This document shows positions 6,383 through 12,248 of a stretch of 15,000 nucleotides of DNA, piece by piece. The notes beneath the pieces are model-generated. The model did not search any database. It was not told the origin of the DNA and saw nothing but the letters and a program-made list of their open reading frames with translations. The DNA is taken from assembly GCA_905221605.1 (NCBI GenBank), contig CAJNDS010000269.1:893328-908327 (forward strand). Reading direction: 5' to 3'. Both the position numbers and the translations under genes were made by a program. Every line of letters starts with the position of its first letter. Positions within the stretch are counted from its first letter, which is position 1. This DNA comes from Symbiodinium natans (Eukaryota > Sar > Dinophyceae > Suessiales > Symbiodiniaceae).

Positions 6383-6473
6383 GTTCCCCCTTATACTAGC
6401 AGTCCTTAATCGGGATTATCATACGGGGGGTACTATCTAGTCCCTATTAACGGCTGGTTAGTATTGGGGGGAA
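6383..6473. mobile_element. small foldback / inverted-repeat element
   Basis: GTTCCCCCTTATACTAGCAG (6383-6402) and the reverse complement of 6453-6473 (GTTCCCCCCAATACTAACCAG) match at roughly 16 of 20 positions with one gap. About 90 bases, non-coding, ending one base before an array. Confidence 0.45.
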
Positions 6474-6544
6474 CCCCTAAACCCTAAACCCTAAACCCTA
6501 AACCCTAAGCCCTAAACCCTAAACCCTAAACCCTAAACCCTAAG
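6473..6544 (-). repeat. telomere-like array
   Basis: Ten CCCTAAA units with two CCCTAAG. Confidence 0.95.
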
Positions 6545-6569
6545 CCATCCGAAGTATCAGATGTGTCAG

Positions 6570-6619
6570 GTTTCTTCTCATACTTCTTCTCCTTGAAGCA
6601 CTGCGGCTGCAAGCCCGAG
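6570..6619 (+). CDS. candidate coding exon, two possible frames
   Basis: GTGTCAG|G acceptor, 50 bases to GCAGGG after GAG. One frame reads FFSYFFSLKHCGCKPE. The frame compatible with the previous exon reads FLLILLLLEALRLQAR, a hydrophobic helix. The - strand also has an open frame (CFKEKKYEKKP...). Limits and frame uncertain. Confidence 0.35.
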
Positions 6620-6629
6620 GCAGGGCAGA

Positions 6630-6732
6630 AAGGGTTTAGCGTTTAGGGTTGAGGGTTTAGGGTTTAGGGTTTAGGGTTTAGGTTTAGGGTTTTGGGGGTT
6701 AGGGTTTAGGGTTTTTTTCTCCCTAAACCCTC
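6630..6732. repeat. telomere-like array with inverted end
   Basis: TTTAGGG units (6630-6716, with TTTAGCG and TTGAGGG variants) are followed, after a T-run, by CCCTAAACCCT in the opposite orientation at 6721-6731. Confidence 0.9.
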
Positions 6733-6734
6733 AA

Positions 6735-6808
6735 CAGTGAACTACGATTTGCTTAAGAACCCGCTCCCACAAGAAGCACTTTCTTTGTCAGGGCAATATA
6801 GGGATGAT
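6735..6808 (+). repeat. dispersed segment, copy 2 (related to 556-654)
   Basis: Shares CTACGATTTGCTT-AGAAC and AAT-TAGGGATGAT with 564-654, with a shorter middle and no homopolymers. See the exon call at 6738. Confidence 0.6.
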
Positions 6809-6877
6809 GATCCATCATTTTTTGGGGGGGCTGCTGGCTTTATCAAACTTCAATCGCTTCCAAACTGCGCGCCTTAG
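6738..6877 (+). CDS. candidate exon, possibly terminal
   Basis: CTCAACAG acceptor, then a 45-codon frame starting NYDLLKNPLPQEALSLSGQY, continuing RDDDPSFFGGAAGFIKLQ and ending NCAP with a TAG at 6875. Phase agrees with the previous exon when that is read as the hydrophobic helix. Good composition. Its first part is shared with the decayed copy at 556-654. Family unknown. Confidence 0.42.
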
Positions 6878-6907
6878 GGCTTTTGCTTTCGGGTGCGTCT
6901 CTTAAAG

Positions 6908-6938
6908 GGTAGCTACATGGGCCCTTACTATGGTTCCT
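6908..6938. mobile_element. solo arm of the 2955-3058 element family
   Basis: GGGTAGCTACATGGGCCCTT and following bases match the reverse complement of 3028-3058 at 26 of 31 positions. A second degenerate piece (GGGCCCTTTAATTTGTATAG, 6966-6985) may be the other arm. The element would then be truncated by the CT-rich tract. Confidence 0.5.
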
Positions 6939-7012
6939 TACCTCCTTTGAAGGGCTCTGATGTGTGGGCCCTTTAATTTGTATAGGGTCCAAGGCCTAAA
7001 CCTTTTGGAGGG

Positions 7013-7451
7013 GTCTCTTTCTCTCTTTCTCTCTTTCTCTCTTTCTCTCTTTCTCTCTTTCTCTCTTTCTCTCTTTCTCTCTTTCTCTCTTTCTCTCTTT
7101 CTCTCTTTCTCTCTTTCTCTTTTCTCTCTTTCTCTCTTTCTCTCTTTCTCTCTTTCTCTCTTTCTCTCTTTCTCTCTTTCTCTCTTTCTCTCTTTCTCTC
7201 TTTCTCTCTTTCTCTCTCTCTTTCTCTCTTTCTCTCTTTCTCTCTTTCTCTCTTTCTCTCTTTCTCTCTTTCTCTCTTTCTCTCTTTCTCTCTTTCTCTC
7301 TTTCTCTCTTTCTCTCTTTCTCTCGTTCTCTCGTTCTCTCCTTCTCTCCCTCTCTCCCTCTCTCCCTCTCTCCCTCTCTCTCCCTCTCTCTCCCTCTCTC
7401 TCCCTCTCTCCCTCTCTCGCTCTCTCTCCCTCTCTTACGCTCTTTCTCTGC
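7013..7451 (+). repeat. long polypyrimidine microsatellite
   Basis: About 310 bases of (CTCTTTCT)n, with one 2-base and one 4-base slip, then about 110 bases of CCCTCTCT-type variants. One strand is almost purine-free for over 400 bases, so triplex (H-DNA) formation is possible. All ORFs through it (Lys/Arg/Glu on one strand, Ser/Leu/Phe on the other) are repeat artefacts. It ends eight bases before a CAG|G. Confidence 0.95.
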
Positions 7452-7460
7452 ACCTGCAGG
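7440..7460 (+). promoter_or_regulatory. candidate 3' splice site at the end of the CT tract
   Basis: CTCTTTCTCTGCACCTGCAG|G: a pyrimidine tract followed by CAG|G. The tract upstream would be an extraordinarily long polypyrimidine tract. Confidence 0.45.
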
Positions 7461-7478
7461 TCGCGGGCGACGTTGCCG
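7460..7478 (+). CDS. weak candidate exon after the CT tract
   Basis: Frame VAGDVA plus one base to GTTGCG would join in phase with the 7701 exon. The frame is open further (GCALPPSAIHFFGK...), so the end is arbitrary. Confidence 0.25.
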
Positions 7479-7554
7479 GTTGCGCCTTGCCACCTTCGGC
7501 CATCCATTTTTTTGGAAAATTCACAGTCTAGTGTCCCATAAGTGGCTTCACTAC

Positions 7555-7568
7555 GGGTTTAGGGTTTG
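7555..7568 (+). repeat. short telomere-like tract
   Basis: GGGTTTAGGGTTT, two units only. It is the only heptamer repeat between the CT tract and 8646. Confidence 0.8.
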
Positions 7569-7700
7569 TGGCGGGCTTTGTTGGGACCATAGCCTACGAG
7601 GAGGCGATTTCGGGTTGAAGTTCTTCAGAAGAGTCGTGAGTCTGCGCATCTCAGGATCACGAGAAGGAGATGGCTTGACTGCTCCGTTTTGTTTCTGCAG

Positions 7701-7812
7701 TTCCTTGCACCCAAACAGAGGCACCCCGTCCAGCAAGGTTGCTAAGAGAATTGGATGCAGACCTTGGCATAATGGCTAACCCCTTAAGGAACCCAAACCT
7801 ACTTGCTTGCAG
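7701..7812 (+). CDS. candidate coding exon, gene-like island
   Basis: Strong acceptor (CCGTTTTGTTTCTGCAG) at 7700. With two leading bases the frame reads PCTQTEAPRPARLLRELDAD, then LGIMANPLRNPNLLAC and two bases of a split codon, ending CAG before GTGAAC. Joins in phase across a 40-base intron to 7853. Family unknown, but the Arg/Leu helix composition is convincing. Confidence 0.55.
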
Positions 7813-7852
7813 GTGAACCCACAAAAGAAGGGTAGGCTTTTTGGTTCTGAAG

Positions 7853-7931
7853 GTACCACCTGCGCATGGGATTGAAGGACCTGGAAGCTGTGACTAGAGA
7901 GAGTGATGCTCGGGCAGGCCGACCAAAGCAG
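7853..7931 (+). CDS. candidate coding exon
   Basis: GTTCTGAAG|G acceptor. The first base completes an AGG codon from the previous exon, then YHLRMGLKDLEAVTRESDAR and AGRPKQ follow, ending CAG before GTTCGG. Charged, helical. If not spliced here the frame stops at TAG 7956. The - strand is also open across this region (7799-8116), which I regard as a shadow. Confidence 0.52.
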
Positions 7932-8025
7932 GTTCGGGGGCGGCTGCCATCAGAGTAGTCCAGTACATCCTGTTCGGCCATTGAAGCTGTAAACCGTCTA
8001 TTGAGCTGCCGATGAGTTTTCACAG

Positions 8026-8112
8026 CCGCGCATCTTGGCGTGGCTGCACTCTTTTCTGCGAAGCATCCGCGAAGCTGAGAAGCGTGATCGCTGTCATACA
8101 ACGGGCCTGAAG
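8026..8112 (+). CDS. candidate coding exon
   Basis: GAGTTTTCACAG acceptor, 29 codons PRILAWLHSFLRSIREAEKR then DRCHTTGLK, ending AAG before GCAAAA (GC-type). A GT alternative (GTAATC, after 8149) also keeps phase. Phase 0-0 and compatible with both neighbours. Amphipathic helix. Confidence 0.52.
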
Positions 8113-8189
8113 GCAAAAATGATTGCCAACTTTTTGTTATACCCTCAATGCGTAATCTTTCTATAGCCAGTATGCAAACTACTTTATAG

Positions 8190-8208
8190 TATTATGATTA
8201 TACTACAG
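8190..8208. repeat. small AT hairpin
   Basis: TAGTAT-TATGATT-ATACTA: perfect 6-base arms with a 7-base loop in the AT-rich intron-like spacer between candidate exons. Confidence 0.5.
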
Positions 8209-8249
8209 TCAGAAAAGCGACCGGGGTCTGTGCGCGTCTGCTTCCACAG

Positions 8250-8311
8250 AATATCCCCAAGCGCCGGGCAGCAGAAGTGCTGGATGCTGTTGAGGCGCTA
8301 GGGACGGTCTT
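8250..8311 (+). CDS. candidate coding exon
   Basis: GTCTGCTTCCACAG acceptor, frame NIPKRRAAEVLDAVEALGTV plus two bases, ending before GCAAGC. A GT alternative (GTCTTG) is five bases earlier. Basic-helical, follows 8026-8112 in phase. Confidence 0.5.
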
Positions 8312-8352
8312 GCAAGCTACCTTTTTAAAACAACTTAAGATGTTTTTTCTAG

Positions 8353-8630
8353 CGTTTCACGCGAGCTGAAGAAGAGGGTACTTCAGGCAATTTACGGCCC
8401 GAGCTTTCGCGGCAAGTGGGGCGCTGCGGTACATGCGCACCCAGGACAAACCCAACAGCCTACGAAACCCTGCATGCTGAACTCCTGAAGCCTGAAGCCC
8501 TCGTTTGCCCACTCTATCGCGCTTACAAGCGCGTCGTGCACGATAAATCATCCGTTCTGCACAAGGCTGGGGAATCCTGCATCGAAGATGGCACGACCCA
8601 GCGGTGTAAAGACCGCTCACTATTTTTAAG
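8353..8630 (+). CDS. candidate exon, longest clean open frame of the array-free island
   Basis: TGTTTTTTCTAG acceptor at 8352, then a 92-codon open frame. It includes RCGTCAPRTNPTAYETLHAE, LLKPEALVCPLYRAYKRVVH, DKSSVLHKAGESC and TTQRCKDRSLFL. It can end at AAG before GCTCAG (8631) or at CACAAG before GCTGGG (8566, phase 0). A second frame over 8353-8386 (VSRELKKRVLQ, continuing AIYGPSFRGKWGAA) also fits the previous exon with a GC donor. Four to five Cys could bind metal. No family recognised. Confidence 0.5.
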
Positions 8631-8645
8631 GCTCAGAAAAGAGGG

Positions 8646-8694
8646 CTTAGGGTTTAGGGTTTAGGGTTTAGGGTTTAGGGTTTAGGGTTTAGGG
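8646..8694 (+). repeat. telomere-like array
   Basis: Seven TTTAGGG units, closing the array-free coding island. Confidence 0.95.
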
Positions 8695-8725
8695 GAGAAC
8701 CATGGCTGGGGGGCTTAAGATTCAG

Positions 8726-8783
8726 GGTTTCGGACGCTGCTCATGGGCCGTGAAGCTGGAAGTCCTGCATCTGGGCCAGACAT
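8726..8783 (+). CDS. candidate coding exon
   Basis: GATTCAG|G acceptor, frame GFGRCSWAVKLEVLHLGQT plus one base, ending before GTGACG. Alternatively it continues to a TAG at 8798. The one left-over base plus the first two of the next exon make a Cys codon. Confidence 0.42.
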
Positions 8784-9400
8784 GTGACGTCCAACTCTAG
8801 TGCCTCTCGAGCGCCCAACCCTAAACCCAGGGCACGTGGTCTTCTTGCGCGGCGTCCGCTTCACGTTGTGCTGATAGGCTCGGGGGAGGGGGGGTGGGGG
8901 GGGTGCGGGTGTGCAACTGGGACCACACGCACGGCTTTCTGTATGTATGTATATGTGTGTATATATGTATGTACAAATGTACATATATACATGTATATAT
9001 ATATATGTGGACAACCGTGTGTATCGTAAATACCGTCGAAATAAACTCACCTGTTCCGTGTACCGCACCGATTTTTCTGATCTTTCCCTCTATTCTGAAA
9101 TTTTGTATAGAAACGCGACTCATACTTCGACCTGACGACATCAGTGTATCTGTGTTTATTTTGTGCCCTTAATCTCATCTTGGTGAACCTATCATACCCT
9201 AGACCCAGGACCCTATATACACCCTGAACCCCTATGCTTCCAGAGCTCTCAAGTTTGCAATAGTTTGCAATATTTGTTCTTAAGTGAGGGTTCAAAGGGG
9301 GTGTGTAACCCAAGGTTCTTTCGTACCCCCCCGCTACTCACTAAGGCTCCCTAAGCTTCCCTAATGTTCCCTAGGTACCTACCCCATGAACCCACTTCCC
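8784..9400. other. gene-poor spacer with microsatellites
   Basis: Holds a G-run (8882-8901), a TATG/TATA microsatellite (8940-9008), a short direct repeat of AGTTTGCAATA (9252-9273) and TTCCCTAA-like words (9345-9375). Long ORFs crossing it on both strands follow the TA repeat and are not credible. No exon found. Confidence 0.5.
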
Positions 9401-9441
9401 CCCTAAACCCTAACCCCAAACCCCAAACCCTAAACCCTAAA
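9401..9441 (-). repeat. telomere-like array
   Basis: Six CCCTAAA units with CCCCAAA variants. Confidence 0.95.
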
Positions 9442-9459
9442 GCCGCCCCAAGTTGGCAG

Positions 9460-9548
9460 GCGCAATTGCGAGCGCTCAGAGCTCCAAGAGCTCTCTGGTA
9501 GAGCATTTGCTGAAGGAAATGGGGAGCGGCCAGAGCAAGTTGCTGCAG
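9460..9548 (+). CDS. candidate coding exon
   Basis: GTTGGCAG|G acceptor. After two bases the frame reads AIASAQSSKSSLVEHLLKEM then GSGQSKLLQ, ending CAG before GTTTCG (GT). Ser-rich helix. Joins in phase to 9677-9767. Confidence 0.5.
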
Positions 9549-9561
9549 GTTTCGGATTTAC

Positions 9562-9583
9562 GGTTTAGGGTTTACCCTAAACC
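9562..9583. repeat. head-to-head telomeric palindrome
   Basis: GGTTTAGGGT (9562-9571), TT, ACCCTAAACC (9574-9583): a perfect 10-base inverted repeat where TTTAGGG and CCCTAAA orientations meet. Confidence 0.9.
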
Positions 9584-9632
9584 CGAACTAGCTAAACCCT
9601 AAACATCCCTAACCCTAAACCCTCCCTGAACC
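9584..9632 (-). repeat. degenerate telomere-like array
   Basis: CCCTAAA-type units with gaps, continuing from the palindrome. Confidence 0.85.
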
Positions 9633-9676
9633 GCGGGACTTTGCCTGGCCGAAAACCCTGAACCCCTAATCACAAG

Positions 9677-9767
9677 CCCTACATGGGGCACAAATCGGAG
9701 AAGTTGATGCAACACAATGCTTTGAAGCACTTCCCTCTCAAGAAACTTGGTTTGCGCTTGCTTTGCG
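9677..9767 (+). CDS. candidate coding exon
   Basis: CTAATCACAAG acceptor, 30 codons PYMGHKSEKLMQHNALKHFP then LKKLGLRLLC plus one base, ending before GTCATC. Unspliced, it would stop at TAA 9779. Basic, His-containing. Phase fits the exons before (phase 0) and after (1+2). Confidence 0.5.
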
Positions 9768-9859
9768 GTCATCCCACATAACGGCGTCAATACTTGTGTG
9801 TTTGGCTATGTGCGTCCCTAACCCCCTAATTGCCCCAAGCCCCAGGTTCACTTGTTGTG

Positions 9860-9897
9860 CAAACCCTAAACCCTAAACCCTAAACCCTAAACCCTAA
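9860..9897 (-). repeat. telomere-like array
   Basis: Five perfect CCCTAAA units. Confidence 0.95.
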
Positions 9898-9932
9898 TCG
9901 CCGGCCTGCACTTTTTGACTCTTTAAGCGCAG

Positions 9933-9984
9933 GAGTACCCGGAATGCGTGTGGACCCCAGCCTGGTCTTGAAAGACCTCAAAGG
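9933..9984 (+). CDS. candidate coding exon ending on an array
   Basis: TTAAGCGCAG|G acceptor, two bases, then VPGMRVDPSLVLKDLK and two bases, meeting the array exactly at GTTTAG. Phase-compatible with 9677-9767 (split Gly codon). Confidence 0.42.
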
Positions 9985-10006
9985 GTTTAGGGTTTAGGGT
10001 TTTAGG
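9985..10006 (+). repeat. telomere-like array
   Basis: Three units abutting the preceding exon. Confidence 0.95.
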
Positions 10007-10090
10007 AGACACAAGCCCACCAGCTGCAGTACACTTCGGCTTTACGGGGCTAGGGCTTCAGGGTTGAGGGGCTTAAAGGCAAGGGAAGTG

Positions 10091-10111
10091 CCTAAACCCT
10101 AAACCCTAAAC
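10091..10111 (-). repeat. telomere-like array
   Basis: Three CCCTAAA units. Confidence 0.95.
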
Positions 10112-10137
10112 AGCAATGACATGCTACGGTTCAACAG

Positions 10138-10219
10138 GTGACCAGGAGTGGCAATACCAAGTTGGGAGTTGCGTACAGGGTGGAGAATCGATTACAGAAT
10201 CAATGCTGGTATTTTCTAG
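10138..10219 (+). CDS. candidate coding exon
   Basis: GGTTCAACAG|G acceptor, 27 codons VTRSGNTKLGVAYRVENRLQ then NQCWYFL plus one base, ending before GCGCTA. A GT alternative (GTATAG, 10237) keeps the frame. The V-YRVEN-L pattern faintly recalls the start of PARP catalytic domains, but this is too weak to name. Confidence 0.45.
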
Positions 10220-10350
10220 GCGCTATGACGATTCTGGTATAGCTTGGTAGTACTATCCTTATGAAAGTAGCAGTAGGTAGTGCTAGCATTGTTTTCGAGA
10301 GGAGCGCGAAGTTTATGGCTTTGAGACAAGTTACCGTTGAGGTTTTGCAG

Positions 10351-10432
10351 TGAAACGAAGCTCTTCATGCTGACATGTAGTCCAGTCATGACTCTTGTGA
10401 GAAGCGCCTTAAGTTGCATCTTCACCCCCCAG
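10351..10432 (+). CDS. candidate coding exon
   Basis: GAGGTTTTGCAG acceptor, one base, then ETKLFMLTCSPVMTLVRSAL and SCIFTPQ, ending CAG before GCACGT (a GT alternative, GTATGG, lies four bases on). The - strand is also open (10216-10500, 94 codons), so the coding strand is not certain. Confidence 0.42.
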
Positions 10433-10512
10433 GCACGTATGGAGGCATGGTCGTAGTTGAACTGCGAGCCTCGCCCACCCGCGTTTCTAGCGATGTTCAA
10501 CCTTGAACTGGT

Positions 10513-10547
10513 TTTTAGGGTTTAGGGTTTAGGGTTTACGGTTTAGG
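10513..10547 (+). repeat. telomere-like array
   Basis: Five units, one TTTACGG. Confidence 0.95.
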
Positions 10548-10595
10548 ATGGGTGGATAATACCATCCCTCATATGGCGACCTTCCTTTTGCGAAG

Positions 10596-10748
10596 GAGCT
10601 CAAAGCACTGGTATTTGCGCCGCCTTGCCTCTTTGTACAACAGCGCACAAGGGTGAACGTTTCTGCAACAAGATGTGCTGTCACAAGTCTTCATGCTTTT
10701 TGCAAGCATGCTCAAAACATGGATATTTGCAGCATTTCCCAGACTCTC
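10596..10748 (+). CDS. open island, frame uncertain
   Basis: CTTTTGCGAAG|G acceptor-like site, then a frame open for 51 codons to TAG: ELKALVFAPPCLFVQQRTRV, NVSATRCAVTSLHAFCKHAQ and on. A second + frame (10625-10858, Cys/His-rich: CNKMCCHKSSCFLQAC) and a - frame are also open. The Cys/His clustering could suggest metal binding if that frame is used. Confidence 0.3.
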
Positions 10749-10890
10749 TAGCAACATTTTCCATTTTCGCGCAGCACTTCACCTCATTCTATATATGTTT
10801 ACATGAGTTGCAAACTCCAACATACAAACATAACGGTGTTGAAGGCCTGAGCGGTTGAGAGTGCTGTGCTCTCCCAAAAACTAATCCCAG

Positions 10891-10957
10891 AAGCCGAAAA
10901 TGCTGCAGTATCCCTAAAAAGCTTAAAAACAAAAAGTCTGGAGGCCTATACAGACAG
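10891..10957 (+). CDS. candidate coding exon
   Basis: AACTAATCCCAG acceptor, two bases, then AENAAVSLKSLKTKSLEAYT and D to GCCCTC. Helical, Lys/Ser-rich. The frame runs on into the AT microsatellite, which is not coding. Confidence 0.35.
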
Positions 10958-10981
10958 GCCCTCAGGAAGAGATTGGGGAGC

Positions 10982-11013
<32 letters not shown>

Positions 11014-11047
11014 CTCTCTCTCTCTCTCTCCCTACCTGTCTGTCTGT
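10982..11047. repeat. compound microsatellite
   Basis: (AT)n at 10982-11008, (CT)n at 11013-11031 and (TGTC)n at 11036-11047. Confidence 0.95.
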
Positions 11048-11130
11048 CCTAGTAGTAGAGTGGGCAACCTTAGCCTTTTCTGGGTAATAGAATCCCTTTA
11101 TGACCCTGAAGGTTAACCTTTAGTTCCCCC

Positions 11131-11149
11131 AGGTTACTGGACAACTAAG
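11131..11149. repeat. fragment similar to the right end of the 1854-2100 element
   Basis: AGGTTACTGGACAACTAAG matches 2059-2077 at 15 of 19 bases. Possibly a decayed relative. Confidence 0.3.
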
Positions 11150-11152
11150 CTG

Positions 11153-11172
11153 TCTGTGTGTGTGTGTGTGTG
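11153..11172. repeat. TG microsatellite
   Basis: (TG)10-like tract. Confidence 0.95.
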
Positions 11173-11244
11173 CGTTGTCTGCTTAGGCATTTTTCAGCTT
11201 TCCGTTTTGGTTCGTTGGGTCCGGTTCTACCCTTGAGCCTTCAG

Positions 11245-11267
11245 CGCCAAACGTGGCCTGAACATCG
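11245..11267 (+). CDS. weak candidate micro-exon
   Basis: GAGCCTTCAG acceptor, then RQTWPEH plus two bases to GTTCTT, just before an array. Too short to judge. Confidence 0.2.
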
Positions 11268-11275
11268 GTTCTTTG

Positions 11276-11320
11276 AGCCCTAAACCCTAAACCCTAAACC
11301 CTGAACCCTGAACCCTAAGC
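11276..11320 (-). repeat. telomere-like array
   Basis: Six CCCTAAA units with two CCCTGAA. Confidence 0.95.
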
Positions 11321-11325
11321 CCGAG

Positions 11326-11418
11326 GATCCGTGCATCACCGATGCCAATGGATGGACGCCGCTGCACTACGCCGCAGCTTACGGCCGCCATGCGGAGCTG
11401 CGGATGCTCATCTCCCAG
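11326..11418 (+). CDS. ankyrin-repeat exon
   Basis: A 31-codon exon carrying nearly one whole ankyrin repeat: DPCITDANGWTPLHYAAAYG followed by RHAELRMLISQ. The signature D-x-x-G-W-T-P-L-H-Y-A-A-x-x-G-x-x-x-x-x-x-x-L is intact: the TPLH turn and first helix, the second helix, and the start of the loop. Ankyrin repeats are protein-interaction modules, so this gene probably encodes a multi-repeat scaffold. The acceptor is CCCGAG|G only five bases after an array. The donor after CAG is GCAAGG (GC type), or AAG|GTTTGG four bases later (GT type, read from the next array). Phase 0-0 with the GC donor. It is the only candidate exon here whose family is clear, and it fixes the + strand as coding. Confidence 0.8.
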
Positions 11419-11422
11419 GCAA

Positions 11423-11480
11423 GGTTTGGGGTTTAGGGTTTGGGGTTTAGGGTTTGGGATTTAGGGTTTAGGGTATAGGG
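11423..11480 (+). repeat. degenerate telomere-like array
   Basis: Alternating TTTAGGG and TTTGGGG/TTTGGGA units directly after the ankyrin exon. Confidence 0.9.
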
Positions 11481-11515
11481 ATTGGGGTCAAAGGTTCCCA
11501 CGACTAGGGGGCGGG

Positions 11516-11618
11516 TGGTTAGGGTTTAGAGGTCTTATTGGAGTGTGTTTCGACGGCAGTCGAAAATCTCAAGAACCCCCCCCTCACTCCCCCCCTATGA
11601 TCTCACTTAAGGAAGTTG
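11516..11618. other. spacer with short C-run
   Basis: One isolated heptamer, then a CCCCCCC stretch (11575-11596). No exon seen. Confidence 0.4.
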
Positions 11619-11644
11619 AGGGTTTAGGGTTTAGGGTTTAGGGC
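11619..11644 (+). repeat. telomere-like array
   Basis: Three to four TTTAGGG units. Confidence 0.95.
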
Positions 11645-11646
11645 AG

Positions 11647-11714
11647 GATGTCTCACCTGCACGCATGGTTTGTAGACCATGTCTTCTTTTTTCGAGGAGC
11701 CAAAAGGGGACGAG
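11647..11714 (+). CDS. alternative candidate exon
   Basis: The AG of GGGCAG|G overlaps the end of the array. The frame from an ATG at 11648 reads MSHLHAWFVDHVFFFRGAKR then GRG. It overlaps the splice signals of the 11725 exon, so the two are alternatives. Confidence 0.28.
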
Positions 11715-11724
11715 GGCGCTGCAG

Positions 11725-11850
11725 TATGAAACTCCCCGACTGAAGCGACAAGTGGTTACCAGGGATCCAGGGCATGAGATGAAGGTTTTTATTTTCCGCC
11801 GTTTCGGAAAGCATGTTGATCTTGGTGATCCAGGGCCCTGCATGTTTTAA
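11725..11850 (+). CDS. candidate coding exon, possibly terminal
   Basis: GGGCGCTGCAG acceptor, frame YETPRLKRQVVTRDPGHEMK, ending AAG before GTTTTT. If not spliced it continues VFIFRRFGKHVDLGDPGPCM-F to a TAA at 11848. Both readings are plausible. Phase 0 on the left, matching the ankyrin exon. The - strand is also open but has no splice support. Confidence 0.45.
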   Translation, partial: YETPRLKRQVVTRDPGHEMKVFIFRRFGKHVDLGDPGPCMF

Positions 11851-11921
11851 TCGTGTCATTTCCTCTCTCCGGTACTGAGACCAAGCCGTGGAGGAGAAGT
11901 TATCATCAGGCCCCCTAGCCG

Positions 11922-11961
11922 CCTAAACCCTAAACCCTAAACCCCAAACCCTAAACCCTAA
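11922..11961 (-). repeat. telomere-like array
   Basis: Five CCCTAAA units, one CCCCAAA. Confidence 0.95.
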
Positions 11962-11975
11962 GTGCTTGCGAGCAG

Positions 11976-12020
11976 GCCAAGCGGCTCCATCCCAGGGTCT
12001 GGCAGGCCGTGTCGGGCAAG
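11976..12020 (+). CDS. candidate coding exon
   Basis: TTGCGAGCAG|G acceptor, 15 codons AKRLHPRVWQAVSGK, ending AAG before GAGAGG (GA type). The frame remains open to the next array. Phase 0-0. Confidence 0.4.
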
Positions 12021-12069
12021 GAGAGGATCTGTGATGTACGAAGAAACGACATGTGTGGTTCTCCAACGT

Positions 12070-12126
12070 GGGTTTAGGGTTTAGGGTTTAGGGCTTAGGG
12101 CTTAGGGTTTAGGGTTTAGGGTTTAG
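12070..12126 (+). repeat. telomere-like array
   Basis: Eight units, two GGCTTAGGG. The last TTTAG abuts an open frame. Confidence 0.95.
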
Positions 12127-12248
12127 AGCAACATATGGGATTCAGAAATATTTCAGAGAACTACCCACACAAGGTTTCGGACCTGGTTCGGTCTCCAAGG
12201 CTGCCTGTAGGCCATATAAGCCCGGGCTGTGTGCATTCTGGAAAGCAG
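12127..12248 (+). CDS. candidate exon bounded by arrays on both sides
   Basis: The frame is open from the TTTAG of the left array to the GTTTAG of the right array: HMGFRNISENYPHKVSDLVR then SPRLPVGHISPGCVHSGKQ. A shorter version starts after CACACAAG|G at 12174 and is phase 0-0 (25 codons). In both versions the 3' end is CAG|GTTTAG, so the heptamer itself would be the donor. Confidence 0.48.

Noticed and set aside
6938-7541. Long ORFs of 165-193 codons on both strands across the CT-rich tract
   Set aside because: They are pure translation of an 8-base microsatellite (Lys/Arg/Glu or Ser/Leu/Phe repeats) and reflect absence of stops, not coding.
7799-8116. A 105-codon - strand ORF
   Set aside because: It mirrors three + strand candidate exons that have acceptors, donors and matching phases. 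I keep the + reading but cannot exclude the other.
8715-9313. Overlapping ORFs on both strands around the TATG/TATA microsatellite
   Set aside because: They are made of repeat-coded Tyr/Ile/Met/Cys/Val and have no splice-like boundaries.
10138-10219. A PARP catalytic domain start
   Set aside because: Only a V-YRVEN-L pattern over about ten residues; no active-site motif is present.
10216-10500. A 94-codon - strand ORF
   Set aside because: The + strand island 10351-10432 has a good acceptor and donor, and every other supported exon is on +. The - ORF has no clear splice or start context.
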